Source of the DNA: Basidiobolus meristosporus CBS 931.73
Lineage: Eukaryota > Basidiobolomycota > Basidiobolomycetes > Basidiobolales > Basidiobolaceae
Reading direction: 5' to 3'
Length of the DNA: 64,000 nt
Assembly (NCBI GenBank): GCA_002104905.1
Contig: MCFE01000193.1
Location: 1-64,000 of the forward strand
The notes under the pieces are model-generated. The model saw nothing but the letters and a program-made list of their open reading frames with translations, did not search any database and was not told where the DNA came from. The position numbers and the translations under genes are program-made. This document shows, one piece after another, positions 1 through 10,106 of the stretch (the first letter of the stretch is position 1; every line of letters starts with the position of its first letter).

Positions 1-460
1 GAACCCTAAGTCTTGCTAATATCAAGCTTACCAGTCATTGCACTATGGCAAATATACTTGATAAAAATATTACTAAAGTGTTTTCTCTAGATGTCTTGTA
101 CCAATTTGACTGAAATTGCTTTATACACACCTTTCAGGACTTTCCTGATTAATACTCACTTGGCTCCTTTTTCATGAAAATATCACTGCAATAAGATTCA
201 TCTCCCTTATCAGATACTCCCATACATCTGTTGTTGTATGTTTTCTTAAACATTTCTAAATCTCCCAGGCTGATTTACTCCATTCCAATGTGCATCAAAG
301 CTCTGATATTCCTTGGAATATTGCTTTAAGATGGTTGAAAATTATTATACAAGGGGCATACGTCCCTGCTGACTTCCTCATTTGTTTTAGTTTAGGCTGC
401 ATATAAAGATCTCACCTAATCTTGGCAGCCTTCCCTTCCTTTAACAAGTAAACATTGCCA

Positions 461-552
461 CCTCCTCCCAATGACAGTAACTTATACCTTGAAAGCTGAG
501 GTATCTGAAGAGCTCAAGTGGAGCACCTTGATATTTGAACTTCCAAAGGTGG
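461..552 (-). pseudogene. decayed fragment of a metallo-beta-lactamase paralogue
   Basis: This stretch resembles the first exon of the neighbouring metallo-beta-lactamase gene (about 1705-1800) in the same orientation. Shared blocks include the CCCAATGACAG segment, the TATCTGAAGAGCT/CATCTGAGGAGCT segment and the CCAAAGGTGGATAAGAA/CCAAAGGCGGATAAGAA segment. The matching frame is broken and no longer open reading frame is present. It is best read as the remains of a duplicated copy. The alignment was made by eye and the limits are approximate. Confidence 0.6.
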
Positions 553-826
553 ATAAGAATTGAATGATCAAGTTGAAGCAACGAGCTCGCCCTTGTGAGC
601 ACAATCTTTTCCGTGCATTTGTTTTGTACTTGGTTATTAAAAGCATTTTATTTCCAGCAGAATGGTTGATTGACTGAGATTAGAAAGCCCTGAGTATATT
701 GAGTATTGATTGTGAATCTCATGCATCTATGCAAAAGATGAGCGCATGAGTTAGGCGACATGCAAATGGAGGTTTATTGGGTTTACTGGGGTATTTGGGG
801 ATACTGAACTTGACTCAGAGTCAGCA

Positions 827-1841
827 TCATTGGCCACGACCATAGGCTGATGCTGTGAGATTCAGGGTCTCAAGAGCAATGCGGTTGGGGAATCTTTTCT
901 TCATAAGGTCATAGATCTTTTGGGCTGTATAGCTTTTACCGTAGACGTGGCGATCGAAGTACTCGATATACTCCTTGGTGGCCCGAAGATCAGACACCTG
1001 AGGCTTCTCAGTGCTAGGAACATGCCCAGCAATCACCTTCTTGGGCTTGAGGCGGATGAGATCTGGAGGACAGATTAATACCTGCGTGACACCCCTTCCG
1101 ATATGAATCGACGTATACTTACAGTCCAAGCTGCGAATCCATTTCTTACGATGGCTAGGCTCCTGGGCTTCTGAAAGCCAGACATGCATCCTGCTTGAGT
1201 ACACCATGTCACCTGTGATGAGTGTCTTCTGGGAAGGAATCCAATAAGCTGTCACGTCCTCAACATCACCATCAAATGGTTGCAATAGTTTGATTGGCTC
1301 GTTCTTGTTTCCCCCGAGGGTGATCGACTTGCCTCGGAATGGCTTGGGAATTCTTGGTGCTTGTGGGATCTCACCAGGTGCGTAAGCACCAGTCCATTGC
1401 TTCACTGGAGTGGAATAGAATTTGTGAATGTCAGTAGATGCCAAGGTAAGTGAAAGATGCGGCAGAATTGCAAATACCTTTCTCATCTACATGCTGCCTG
1501 ATTTTCTTCACTACGCTTGGCGATGCATAGAAGCCGGCTTTAGGGTAAGCCTTGAGAATCTCCGTGGCCCCAAAGTAATGATCAGGGTGCTCGTGGGTAG
1601 CAAAGATCTTGGTGACTGGAAGCTTGGTGGTGTTCTTGATGAGAGAGATCATCTCTTGCGCGGATGATCTGGTGAACCCAGCGTCAAGGATAACTACCTC
1701 CCTCTGCCCAATGACAGCGGTTGAGACCTCATACATCGAGGCATCTGAGGAGCTGTGGTGGATCACCTTAAGCTTTGGACTGCCAAAGGCGGATAAGAAC
1801 AGGGCTGAGAGGGTGATTGCTTGGACAACTGGATACTTCAT
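827..1841 (-). CDS. secreted metallo-beta-lactamase-fold hydrolase (two introns)
   Basis: Exons are 1841-1478, 1404-1123 and 1062-827. The introns are 1405-1477 (73 nt, GTATTTG..CCAG, with CTGAC upstream of the acceptor) and 1063-1122 (60 nt, GTAAGT..CCAG). Splicing gives 293 residues in one frame. Residues 1-20 form a hydrophobic signal peptide. The zinc-binding HEHPDH lies at residues 83-88. Downstream, the TGDMVYS and AGHVP segments supply the further metal-binding Asp and His typical of the fold. The family hydrolyses varied esters, lactones and thioesters, so the substrate cannot be read from sequence. A TATAAAG box lies at 1885-1891. The fold assignment is firm and the function is open. 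Confidence 0.88.
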
Positions 1842-1884
1842 TATGAATACTGAGCTGGATGTCTGGTGCTTCCTTCCTTCCGTT

Positions 1885-1891
1885 CTTTATA
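1885..1891 (-). promoter_or_regulatory. TATA box of the metallo-beta-lactamase gene
   Basis: On the minus strand this reads TATAAAG, about 45 bp upstream of the ATG at 1841. The spacing matches the TATA boxes of other genes in this window. Confidence 0.6.
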
Positions 1892-2595
1892 TCTATCCAA
1901 GCTTCCAGTCCAATACAAAGAATTAGTAATCAACTGCTCAAATGACGGCCCTGGAAATTGTGAATGATGGTACACTTCCCAAGATGACTAGTATATGTGC
2001 CCTGGATCAAGCCCCGGATAAAAGGTCAATGTTTGGATAGGGCGCTTGTATTTATTCGGGATGGGCAATCTGGAGAGCTCTCTATTTGACGCATGGATGA
2101 CCCGATCACATCAACACAGCCATATCAGCCATCTTCTAATGCACTTAATCTGATTGTAAGCGAGTCATTGACGATTCACATGCTCAACACCGAATATAGA
2201 AACAGAAATTCAAGAATTGAGGGGTTCGTTGCCTTCTTTATCCTTGCTAGAATACATAGCAGTAATCGAGCCAAGCACTAGCAAATATTCACAGGGCACC
2301 AAACAAGGCTACTCGTTTGATTTGAACACCTGTGCTTGATCCAATCATGTCGATGCTCCTTGGACAGAATTCGGTAAAAACGACCATACCCGGTCAGGGC
2401 GCTCTCAGGAATATATGATCGGCTTGAACACTTTACCCAATAAAGGAATCAATAAAGATTAAATAGCTCTAGAGTACTTTGGCTATGTTTCTCAATACCA
2501 TCATTCCACGAACTGGGTCGCATTTATCACAACTTGTTTGACGTGAAACCTATCGGCGACCTCCAACTCCACATGAATGATTGCTTTTTGCTACA

Positions 2596-2823
2596 CTATG
2601 GGGAGTTGAAATTTTCTATACACACAAGAGTGCGTACACAATCTTTATTTTGAATTGTTAAATTCCTTTTGGATAGTGTGCCCTTCCAACGGCTCGCCTC
2701 TTCATGGATCTGGGATGCCTTCTCTAGTGACTCTTGATGCTTCTCGGCTGAGACATTGGGATTGTGAGCGGCAGCCTTGAGTTTTCTTTCGACGTTTCTG
2801 GGGTTATTTCCTTCATATTCCAT
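2596..2823 (-). CDS. Con-6 family protein, copy 1 (frameshifted C-terminus)
   Basis: The 75-residue frame begins MEYEGNNPRNVERKLKAAAH and keeps the Con-6 core (NVxxxxKAAAHNPNVSAE..ESLEKA). The family (conidiation protein 6) comprises small hydrophilic proteins that accumulate in spores; the molecular role is unknown. After IHEE the protein departs from its four paralogues because seven bases present in copy 2 (near 3768-3775) are missing here. This shifts the frame and replaces the normal C-terminus with an unrelated tail. A TATATAAG box at 2877-2884 is retained. The copy may be expressed as an altered protein or be an early pseudogene. Confidence 0.7.
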   Translation of the reverse strand: MEYEGNNPRNVERKLKAAAHNPNVSAEKHQESLEKASQIHEEASRWKGTLSKRNLTIQNKDCVRTLVCIENFNSP

Positions 2824-2876
2824 GGTGCTTTTGATTATTCGAAAAACGTTATGTGGAAGAAGGAGACTTTGACTGG

Positions 2877-2884
2877 CTTATATA
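2877..2884 (-). promoter_or_regulatory. TATA box of Con-6 copy 1
   Basis: The minus strand reads TATATAAG, 54 bp upstream of the ATG at 2823. The same element stands at 54-55 bp in all five copies. Confidence 0.7.
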
Positions 2885-3125
2885 CACAAACCATACCCCC
2901 TACGGTATTACTGTTCTTAGCACGTACTGAGTTTGTAACTCACTGAATTTTAAATGTGCAGTCAAACAAGTGGAGGATACTCGTAGTTTAATATCCCATG
3001 TCCCTAGAACCCCTTGGTTGCATATTAAGCAAGTGACTTTGGTATTTTATTGCTCTCTACTTGATTAAGACTCCCATTTCATGCACATCTTTTGCTTTGA
3101 CATAAATGATATAGTAATGGGATTT

Positions 3126-3345
3126 TAAGGTACACTCAATAGTGTGTCTTTGGCAAGCTTATAAACACGAGCCAAACTCCTTACAGCATCAGTGTCTGTG
3201 TTGGCCAACGATCTATGCTATAAAGATTGCGGCAACTGTGACACGATCGATATTGACAGCGTAGATCGGGATAGCTTTGGGTGCGCAGTGTTGTACCTGA
3301 CCGGATTTGACTGAAATACGATGTTTGATCGAGGTTGGAAGTGCA
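3126..3345 (-). pseudogene. Con-6 unit with its coding region deleted
   Basis: Bases 3126-3155 match the 3' flank of the other copies (AAGGTACACT..AATAGTGTG type). They are joined directly at about 3156 to sequence matching the promoter flank (TTTATAAGC on the minus strand at 3158-3165, then the CAGTGTCTG block and the upstream region). The coding sequence and 5' leader are absent. This looks like a unit that lost about 300 bp by deletion. Confidence 0.6.
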
Positions 3346-3712
3346 ATAAATAAGAATGAAGCGTGGCATACTAGCACAGTAGTCACCTTTTCTTCCTCTT
3401 CATTTCTTGTACATCTGAAGCTTTACTGCATGTGTATATGATATTTCTCAACATGATGATTTTATTTACTTGCAAGATATTCATATTCATTTTGTGCTTG
3501 GGTTCTTGCTTGGACACGCTTCATGATGAGACACTGAGATCTAGGAGGGCCACAAATCTCGAATTCTCGAAAGTCTCTCATGTTACAATTACTAGGTGGC
3601 CTAAGGACGAGTTAGGTAAGGTCTGCATGAATGAACAAGTACAAATCCACAAAATAGTTGGACTCCATACAATGGCAAAGTTAGCATCGTTAATCAGCAT
3701 ACGCATTAGTCT

Positions 3713-3898
3713 TTATTTTGAATCCTTGGATTCCTTCTGTATAGTTTGATCCTTTAATGGCTCGCCTGTACGCTCTTCATGGATCTTGGACGCCTTCTCT
3801 AGTGACTCCTGTTGCTTCTCGGCTGAGACGTTGGGATTGTGAGCGGCAGCCTTAAATCCTCCTTCAACGTTTCCGGGGTTCTTTCCTTCGTATTCCAT
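3713..3898 (-). CDS. Con-6 family protein, copy 2
   Basis: It encodes a 61-residue hydrophilic protein with one Con-6 motif (NVEGGFKAAAHNPNVSAEK at residues 10-28) followed by a Glu/Lys-rich helical stretch and an acidic/basic tail ending KESKDSK. No signal peptide or membrane segment is visible. It has no intron. It differs from copies 3-5 by a few substitutions (for example GEPLKDQTIQ in place of GKPLEGQTIE). A TATATAAG box lies at 3953-3960, 55 bp upstream of ATG. Con-6 proteins are associated with conidiation and stress; the function here is inferred from family membership only. Confidence 0.85.
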   Translation of the reverse strand: MEYEGKNPGNVEGGFKAAAHNPNVSAEKQQESLEKASKIHEERTGEPLKDQTIQKESKDSK

Positions 3899-3952
3899 GG
3901 TGCTCTCGAGCTATTAGAGAAATGATCTGTGGAAGAAGGCACCTTTAACTGG

Positions 3953-3960
3953 CTTATATA
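3953..3960 (-). promoter_or_regulatory. TATA box of Con-6 copy 2
   Basis: The minus strand reads TATATAAG, 55 bp upstream of the ATG at 3898. Confidence 0.7.
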
Positions 3961-4601
3961 CGCGAGCCTTACCCCGTATGGCACCAGTGTCTGGTCATTG
4001 TCGACGACATTTCTGACGATCGATCTATACCATATAGATCGCGATGACTGCGGGATATTAGAATTAATAAATACACGATCGATGAGAAGATTATGCCAAG
4101 TACACAATCAATGATCAAGGTCAATAAGTGTCATGATCGATGAGATGACTATGCCAAATTAGCTAGGCTCTATTGATGACGCGCAAGTCTCATATAGGAT
4201 AGTGGCTAATCCAGTATTTCACACATGGCTCTGCTTAATTAGATTTGCATGAACTCCCATCGGTGATACCCAAGTCACATTGATACATATATGCCAAGGA
4301 ATACACTACCGAAGCCTTCACTTTCCAAGGTTGCATGAGCATCTGCATTAGACTTGTTCCATTGTGCCAGAAAGTGCAGTTTATTTTGTTATCAATTTGT
4401 TAAGTTTTTGATTTTGATCCTAATCTGTCACTGTGATCATGATGGAACAAGTACATTGTGTTTATGACCCACCAGACTCCAAATGTACGCTCGAACATGT
4501 GAAGTATACACGTAGTTATATACAGATGTACACGATAACAAGTCAAGATAAGTAACACGATAACCAAAGTTTCAAGGTACACTTGATAATGTGCCCGAAT
4601 T

Positions 4602-4778
4602 TTATTTTGATTCCTTTTCAATGGTCTGCCCTTCCAGCGGTTTGCCAGTACGCTCCTCATGGATCTGCGATGCCTTCTCTAGTGATTCTTGTTGCTTCTC
4701 GGCTGAGACGTTGGGATTGTGAGCGGCGGCCTTGAGTCCTCCTTCAACGTTTCCTGGGTTCTTTCCTTCGTATTCCAT
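4602..4778 (-). CDS. Con-6 family protein, copy 3 (58 aa)
   Basis: Translating the minus strand from the ATG at 4778 gives 58 residues beginning MEYEGKNPGNVEGGLKAAAH and ending EKESK before TAA at 4604-4602. It is three residues shorter than copies 4 and 5 because the last codons (DSK) are lost. The core Con-6 motif is intact and nearly identical to copies 4 and 5. A TATATAAG box lies at 4833-4840, 55 bp upstream. The ORF is easily missed because of its length, but the conservation of sequence and promoter shows it is a real member of the array. Confidence 0.85.
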   Translation of the reverse strand: MEYEGKNPGNVEGGLKAAAHNPNVSAEKQQESLEKASQIHEERTGKPLEGQTIEKESK

Positions 4779-4832
4779 GATGCTTTTGGGTTATTTGAGA
4801 AATGATATGTGGGAGAAGGAGCCTCTGGTGCG

Positions 4833-4840
4833 CTTATATA
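4833..4840 (-). promoter_or_regulatory. TATA box of Con-6 copy 3
   Basis: The minus strand reads TATATAAG, 55 bp upstream of the ATG at 4778. Confidence 0.7.
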
Positions 4841-5325
4841 CTCAACCTATTTTCTCAGTGACATCATGCATAATGAGCGCTTCATGACTAGCTTCAGTCA
4901 ATGCCATTATGCTATCTGTCTGAGGCGATCGATATCTACAGATCAGCATTGCTTTGGCATATTCGACCGTTTACGCAGCAGTTTGTCTGATACACGATGT
5001 ATGATCGAGGTTGATAAGTGAATTAAGTACTGTTGATATCTATGCACTAACGGTACATTATCCAGTGTTTCCTCCGCTTCATTTCGCATCTTTGAGCTTG
5101 GATCCTCGCTCGGACACACTTAATAATGAGATCCCAAGGTATAGGAGGACTTCAAATCTCGAAATCTAAATGCCTGACCCGCTACAAATGTGAGTTGACC
5201 TACAGATGAATCGGGTAAAGCAGCCTCCATGAACCAACGCGTACAAATTCATCATGCAGTTGATTTTCATATAATAGCAAGACTAACATCACTAATCAGC
5301 GCACACGTTAAAACGGGCAATGTTT

Positions 5326-5511
5326 TTATTTTGAATCCTTGGATTCCTTTTCAATGGTCTGCCCTTCCAGTGGTTTGCCAGTACGCTCCTCGTGGATCTG
5401 GGACGCCTTCTCTAGTGATTCTTGTTGCTTCTCGGCTGAGACGTTGGGATTGTGAGCTGCAGCCTTGAATCCTCCTTCAACGTTTCCGGGGTTCTTTCCT
5501 TCGTACTCCAT
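5326..5511 (-). CDS. Con-6 family protein, copy 4
   Basis: It encodes a 61-residue intronless Con-6 protein differing from copy 5 at a single position (GGF against GGL before KAAAH). The near identity of copies 3, 4 and 5 points to recent tandem duplication or gene conversion. A TATATAAG box lies at 5566-5573. The role is inferred from the family: a small hydrophilic protein of conidiation or stress. Confidence 0.87.
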   Translation of the reverse strand: MEYEGKNPGNVEGGFKAAAHNPNVSAEKQQESLEKASQIHEERTGKPLEGQTIEKESKDSK

Positions 5512-5565
5512 GGTGTTTCTGTGTTGCCAGATAGATCTTCTATGGAAGAAGAAACCTTATGGGAG

Positions 5566-5573
5566 CTTATATA
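5566..5573 (-). promoter_or_regulatory. TATA box of Con-6 copy 4
   Basis: The minus strand reads TATATAAG, 55 bp upstream of the ATG at 5511. Confidence 0.7.
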
Positions 5574-6261
5574 CTCGACCTATACGTCCACAGTGACATC
5601 ATGAATGGTGAGCCCTTCGAGTCAAGTTTCATTTAATGGCGTTATACTATCGACTTCAGAATGATCGATGTTCAACGCGTAGATCGGGAAAACGCTGGCA
5701 TTGTTTACATTGAAGCTCGGGCGATTGGATTTGGTTGATAGACACTGTATGATTGAAGCGCCCATCGAGGAGATCGATGTATAAGAATGCGACACTTGGC
5801 CCCAATCACGGAAACGACCGCTCTATCCATTTCTTCAAGCTAATCTAAAGCAACTCGCGGCAACACTATATATCGGTCCAAATATGCACTGGATGCACTT
5901 ATCGGTTTTTCAAAACCACAACCCCTGCTGTGTACAATACTGCTCATCATCGGACTAGATTCATGTTTGGAGGTACTGAGTGAACATTCCCTATTGTAGG
6001 CGCATTCTATGGTGATGTCACGAAGTTCGATAAAATCCCGGTCAAGTTGCAACTATTACATTATCGAGGAATCGAGCAAACTAATGAACATTTATGTTTC
6101 CAGAACATCAGATCCAACTGGTACTCGATCGATAAACAGATTCATCTAGTAAAGTCAGCTGGAGCGGCAATAGACAACACTCCACTCTTATCACAATTTT
6201 ATATACGGCCTTGGTCATGGTAACCGAGATTTCAAAGTACACAGTAAAGTGTGTCTGTTCT

Positions 6262-6447
6262 TTATTTTGAATCCTTGGATTCCTTTTCAATGGTTTGCCC
6301 TTCCAGTGGTTTGCCAGTACGCTCCTCATGGATCTGCGATGCCTTCTCTAGCGATTCTTGTTGCTTCTCGGCTGAGACGTTGGGATTGTGAGCGGCGGCC
6401 TTGAGTCCTCCTTCAACGTTTCCTGGGTTCTTTCCTTCGTATTCCAT
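6262..6447 (-). CDS. Con-6 family protein, copy 5
   Basis: It encodes a 61-residue Con-6 protein with an intact core motif and the KESKDSK tail. Its TATA position is degenerate (TATTTAAC at 6502-6509, 55 bp upstream) while the surrounding promoter blocks are kept, so expression may be weaker than that of its siblings. It is the most upstream intact gene of the array. Sequence at about 6890-7075 resembles the distal flank of the other units but no sixth gene follows. Confidence 0.87.
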   Translation of the reverse strand: MEYEGKNPGNVEGGLKAAAHNPNVSAEKQQESLEKASQIHEERTGKPLEGQTIEKESKDSK

Positions 6448-6501
6448 GGTGCTTTTGAGTTATTCGAGAAATGATATGTGGAAGAAGGAGCCTCTGGTGC
6501 G

Positions 6502-6509
6502 GTTAAATA
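6502..6509 (-). promoter_or_regulatory. degenerate TATA box of Con-6 copy 5
   Basis: The minus strand reads TATTTAAC at the position where copies 1-4 have TATATAAG, 55 bp upstream of ATG. Confidence 0.5.
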
Positions 6510-7080
6510 CTCGACCTATGTTTCCAGTGACATCATGAATGGTGACCAGCATTGCGTGTTTAGTTTCAGCTAATAGCATCATGGTAACGACAGGAGGCGA
6601 TCGATTCCCATGGTACAGATCGGGATAACGTTGGAAATATCCCATCTTTGTCATCGTTTACGCAGCAGTTTGTCTGATCGGATCGGACTGATACATAGTG
6701 TATGATTGAGGCCACCAAGTGCAATAATCAAAAGCAATGAATGAGAATGCAGCATCTGACCCCAAGTGCGGTTGACATCTACACCCTAGTTATGTTCTAT
6801 TCATTTCCCGATGTTGAGCATGCCTCGGAAATGCTATTCTATATCCACCTTTACTTTGGCTGTATGCCTAGTGCATTGAATATTGCTTATATGCATACTC
6901 TAAGCTTTCTATTTACACGATACACGCTTGAACACACTTGATGGCGAGATCCTTGGGTTTGAGAAGACCACATACCTCAGACCCTAGAGGTCTGTCCCGT
7001 TACCAATGCCATGTGAGCTATAGATGAATCAGGTATGGCAGCCCGCATGAATGAACACGTACTATTGATATGGCTGATAT

Positions 7081-8312
7081 TTTTGTTCAACACGTGATCA
7101 ACAGCAATATTGCATAGCAACATGATTACAGTGCCAAAGTCAGATGATAGAGTTGGTGTGCAGCTGAATTACATTCTGATTTCATCATCTCTGACAAATC
7201 TCTGTGAGCCATATACCTCTTAACCGCAGTAGTATACACCTTCACCATGGGCCCAAGCTGTATTTGATACTATTTACATAGCATGGTAAAGATGCCCTTG
7301 ATACCCAATCATTCCAGTGGAAGTGTTATTCCAGCCCAAACTCTTAACATAACCTATGTTGGTGGTCATTGGGAAGTAACTAGAGCAATGAGTGACAACA
7401 AAGGAATTTCTGCTTTGGTAGATTTAGAAAAGCATTATGGAGAGATTTCAAAGGAATCATGCAGGGATCTTCTGAGCAATGAGCCTTTCCATCATTTCAA
7501 CATTTCTACAATCCTCAGCATAAAAGCAAGCATATCGCCCAGTCAAGACAATTGAGCAATTAGAGCAATTAGGGCAATTAGGGCAATACTACTAATTTCT
7601 GTTGATTGTATGTTGAGATTGGGATCCATGACATTTCTGAATACCAAGGAATTACTAAGCGTATACCTTTTCAATGTGTCAGATGCATCCACTGGAGCAC
7701 CCTATGCTCCTCAAAACTTCGTATACATATAATAGGCTCTTTCATAATTCCAGCTATATCTTCATTGACACAGCAAATCATATCTTATTCTTTTACCTCG
7801 CCACTAGATATCAAAGAGCTCTTAGGTTTACATGAAAATACTGCTTTACTTGCGTAAGGTGGTGCAGTATAGCTCTGTCATCTAGGTTCTATTAATCTAT
7901 GCCAAGAAGTGGATTCAGTGGCGTAGTTTTTGATGATATTAACAAACCAGACTTAGTATAGATCCAATTCATACAAGTAGATCGAAATCCAGGGCCATAT
8001 CGTGTTCAGGATGAAAAATCCCCTTCTGTGCGCCTGTACATTCCCATTGTGTAGTTAAACCCAGCCTGCAGTCGAATAAAAACACAATAGACTGGGAATT
8101 ATAAGAATAAGCGAGATGGAGCGTATCCTGTGGGGCTAAACGAGATCAGGATGGTTGATCAAAGTCCCATATACTTACACCAGATAACCTTAATTTTTTG
8201 TGACAATAATATTTCTCACACTCGAACTGTCAGTGTGACTTGTGGCGAGGTGGTAATACCTTTATCCATGTTGTGGAGAAACTAATATGCACCATGGTAC
8301 AAGCACTCGAAG
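7081..8312. other. intergenic, no supported gene
   Basis: This is AT-rich sequence. Short open frames at 7283-7555 and 7606-7857 (+) show no recognisable domain. A short direct repeat of the ATTAGAGCA/ATTAGGGCA type lies at 7557-7590. I see nothing I can name. Confidence 0.5.
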
Positions 8313-8319
8313 TATAAAG
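8313..8319 (+). promoter_or_regulatory. TATA box of the purine permease gene
   Basis: TATAAAG lies about 50 bp upstream of the ATG at 8367, at the spacing seen for other genes here. Confidence 0.6.
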
Positions 8320-8366
8320 GAGGTTGAGGGTGCATCCACCAAAGGCAAACCAAGGTTATACTCACT

Positions 8367-10106
8367 ATGAGAAAAGACGAAGTCACCATTTCTGGAGCAG
8401 ACGAAAAAGACTACATCGCAACCGAGCCTGGTGCGTACCCAGACACTCAGGAGAGCAATATCAAATGGTACATGCGCAATCTTTGCACCAGAGAAGGCTG
8501 GCTAGGAGAATATGATTTTGGCTTCCTTTGCCTACCAAATCTGCCGGGCTTTAGAAAACAAGAGCCGGCGAAGTTTATTGGGATCAAAGACCGCCTACCA
8601 CTGGCCGTTGCATTCATCATGGGTTTCCAGCATTGTTTGGCCATGTTGGCGGGTGTAGTCACGCCTCCACTCATTCTGTCCGGACCTGGCCCCAAGCACA
8701 TGAACCTCAACACCGATTATCGCTCGTACCTCATTTCAGCTTCACTCATTACATGCGGCCTGCTCTCGACGATTCAGATGACTCGGTGGAGAATTCCGGG
8801 AACTCGCTACTACATGGGGACTGGGCTCATCACGGTTGTCGGCACCTCGTTCACCATCATGCCGGTGGCGGAGTCGTCATTTGACTACATGTACCAATCC
8901 AACTTCTGCCCTTCAGTGAAGGATGATGCAGGCGTGATTACTGAGTATCTTCCTTGTCCGCAAGCTTACGGAGCACTTCTTGGGACCACCATGACCTGCT
9001 CGATCTTGATGATTCTTATTTCATTTGTCCCAGCTAAGGTGCTGCATAAACTCTTTCCTCCACTTGTGACCGGGATTACCGTAACTCTGATTGGTGCGCA
9101 TTTGGTCGGCTCAGGCTTGAAGAACTGGGGTGGTGGAAGCGGTCCCTGCATTTCTCGCCCAACTAGTGGAAACTTCACGCTTTGTCCCGATATCAGCTAT
9201 CCTAATGCTTTGCCCTGGGGTCACATCAAGTACATGGGGCTTGGCTTCTTGGTGTTCATTTCCATCATTCTTTTCGACATTTTCGGCTCTCACTTCATGC
9301 GCTCGGCCGAAGTGGTACTTGGCTTGATTGTTGGCTTGATCGTCTCTTGGTCCACTGGCTACGTGAACACCCAGGTCATCAACGAAGCCCCTGTCGTCAC
9401 TTTTCTCTGGGTCAAGACCTTTCCGCTCGACATTTATACGCCAGCAATTATCCCGATGTTGGTGATTTACATGTTGATCGCGGTGGAATCCATTGGTACC
9501 ATTAGCGCGTGTTGTGATGTCTCGGGTGTTGAGGTGTCTGGGCCGGTGTTTGAGACTCGTATCCAAGGCGGAGTTTTGGCTGATGGGATCAACAGTTTGC
9601 TGGCGGGCGCTTTCACCAATCCACCCATGTCAACCTTTGCGCAGAACAACGGGATCGTGGCATTGACCCGGTGTGCCAACCTCACCACCGGCTACGCCTG
9701 CTGCTTCTTCCTCGTGTTCTTGGGGGTTTTCTCCAAGTTGGCCTCAGTGTTCCTCGCCATTCCGCAGTCTGTACTTGGCGGAATGACCACTTTCTTGTTT
9801 GCGAACGTGCTGGTCTCTGGGATCCGTATTCTTTCCTATCTTAAATGGACTCGTCGTGATCGATTCATCGCGGCAGCTTCAATGACCCTCGGGATGGGCA
9901 CCACCATCAAGGAAGACTGGTTCTCATACGCTCTCACCGCCTACAGAGGCTCCAATACCACGGTGAACGGCCTGATTATTTCTGCTGAGATGGTTGTCAA
10001 TTCCGGGTTTACCATTGCCGCACTCATCGCCATCATTCTTAATCTGGTGATGCCAAAGGAACCAGAGGACCTCGAGAACGAGGAGAATGAGGGCCACCCT
10101 GCCTAA
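8367..10106 (+). CDS. NAT/NCS2-family purine (uric acid/xanthine) permease
   Basis: It encodes a 579-residue intronless plasma-membrane transporter with about 14 hydrophobic segments. It belongs to the nucleobase-ascorbate transporter family that imports xanthine and uric acid with protons in fungi (Aspergillus UapA/UapC). The NAT signature QNNGIVALTR starts at Q426. The conserved VESIG stretch puts Glu at residue 374. In UapA the substrate-binding pair is E356 and Q408, also 52 residues apart, so both binding residues are present. The cytoplasmic N-terminus and acidic C-terminal tail are short. AATAAA follows at about 10144. Family assignment is firm; whether urate or xanthine is preferred is inference. 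Confidence 0.93.
   Translation: MRKDEVTISGADEKDYIATEPGAYPDTQESNIKWYMRNLCTREGWLGEYDFGFLCLPNLPGFRKQEPAKFIGIKDRLPLAVAFIMGFQHCLAMLAGVVTPPLILSGPGPKHMNLNTDYRSYLISASLITCGLLSTIQMTRWRIPGTRYYMGTGLITVVGTSFTIMPVAESSFDYMYQSNFCPSVKDDAGVITEYLPCPQAYGALLGTTMTCSILMILISFVPAKVLHKLFPPLVTGITVTLIGAHLVGSGLKNWGGGSGPCISRPTSGNFTLCPDISYPNALPWGHIKYMGLGFLVFISIILFDIFGSHFMRSAEVVLGLIVGLIVSWSTGYVNTQVINEAPVVTFLWVKTFPLDIYTPAIIPMLVIYMLIAVESIGTISACCDVSGVEVSGPVFETRIQGGVLADGINSLLAGAFTNPPMSTFAQNNGIVALTRCANLTTGYACCFFLVFLGVFSKLASVFLAIPQSVLGGMTTFLFANVLVSGIRILSYLKWTRRDRFIAAASMTLGMGTTIKEDWFSYALTAYRGSNTTVNGLIISAEMVVNSGFTIAALIAIILNLVMPKEPEDLENEENEGHPA

Larger units (their letters stand above)
2596..7075 (-). repeat. tandem array of Con-6 gene units
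   Basis: Five Con-6 genes lie in the same orientation at spacings of 0.7-1.1 kb, and the intergenic DNA is also repeated. A distal block (for example 3590-3712, 5175-5325 and 6990-7075) and a promoter block of about 300 bp recur. The last distal block at 6990-7075 has no gene beyond it, and one unit at 3126-3345 lacks its gene. The array therefore has had at least seven units, by gain and loss. Confidence 0.75.

Noticed and set aside
1428-1926. Plus-strand frames over the metallo-beta-lactamase gene.
   Set aside because: They overlap the minus-strand exons that carry the HEHPDH motif and a consistent intron chain.
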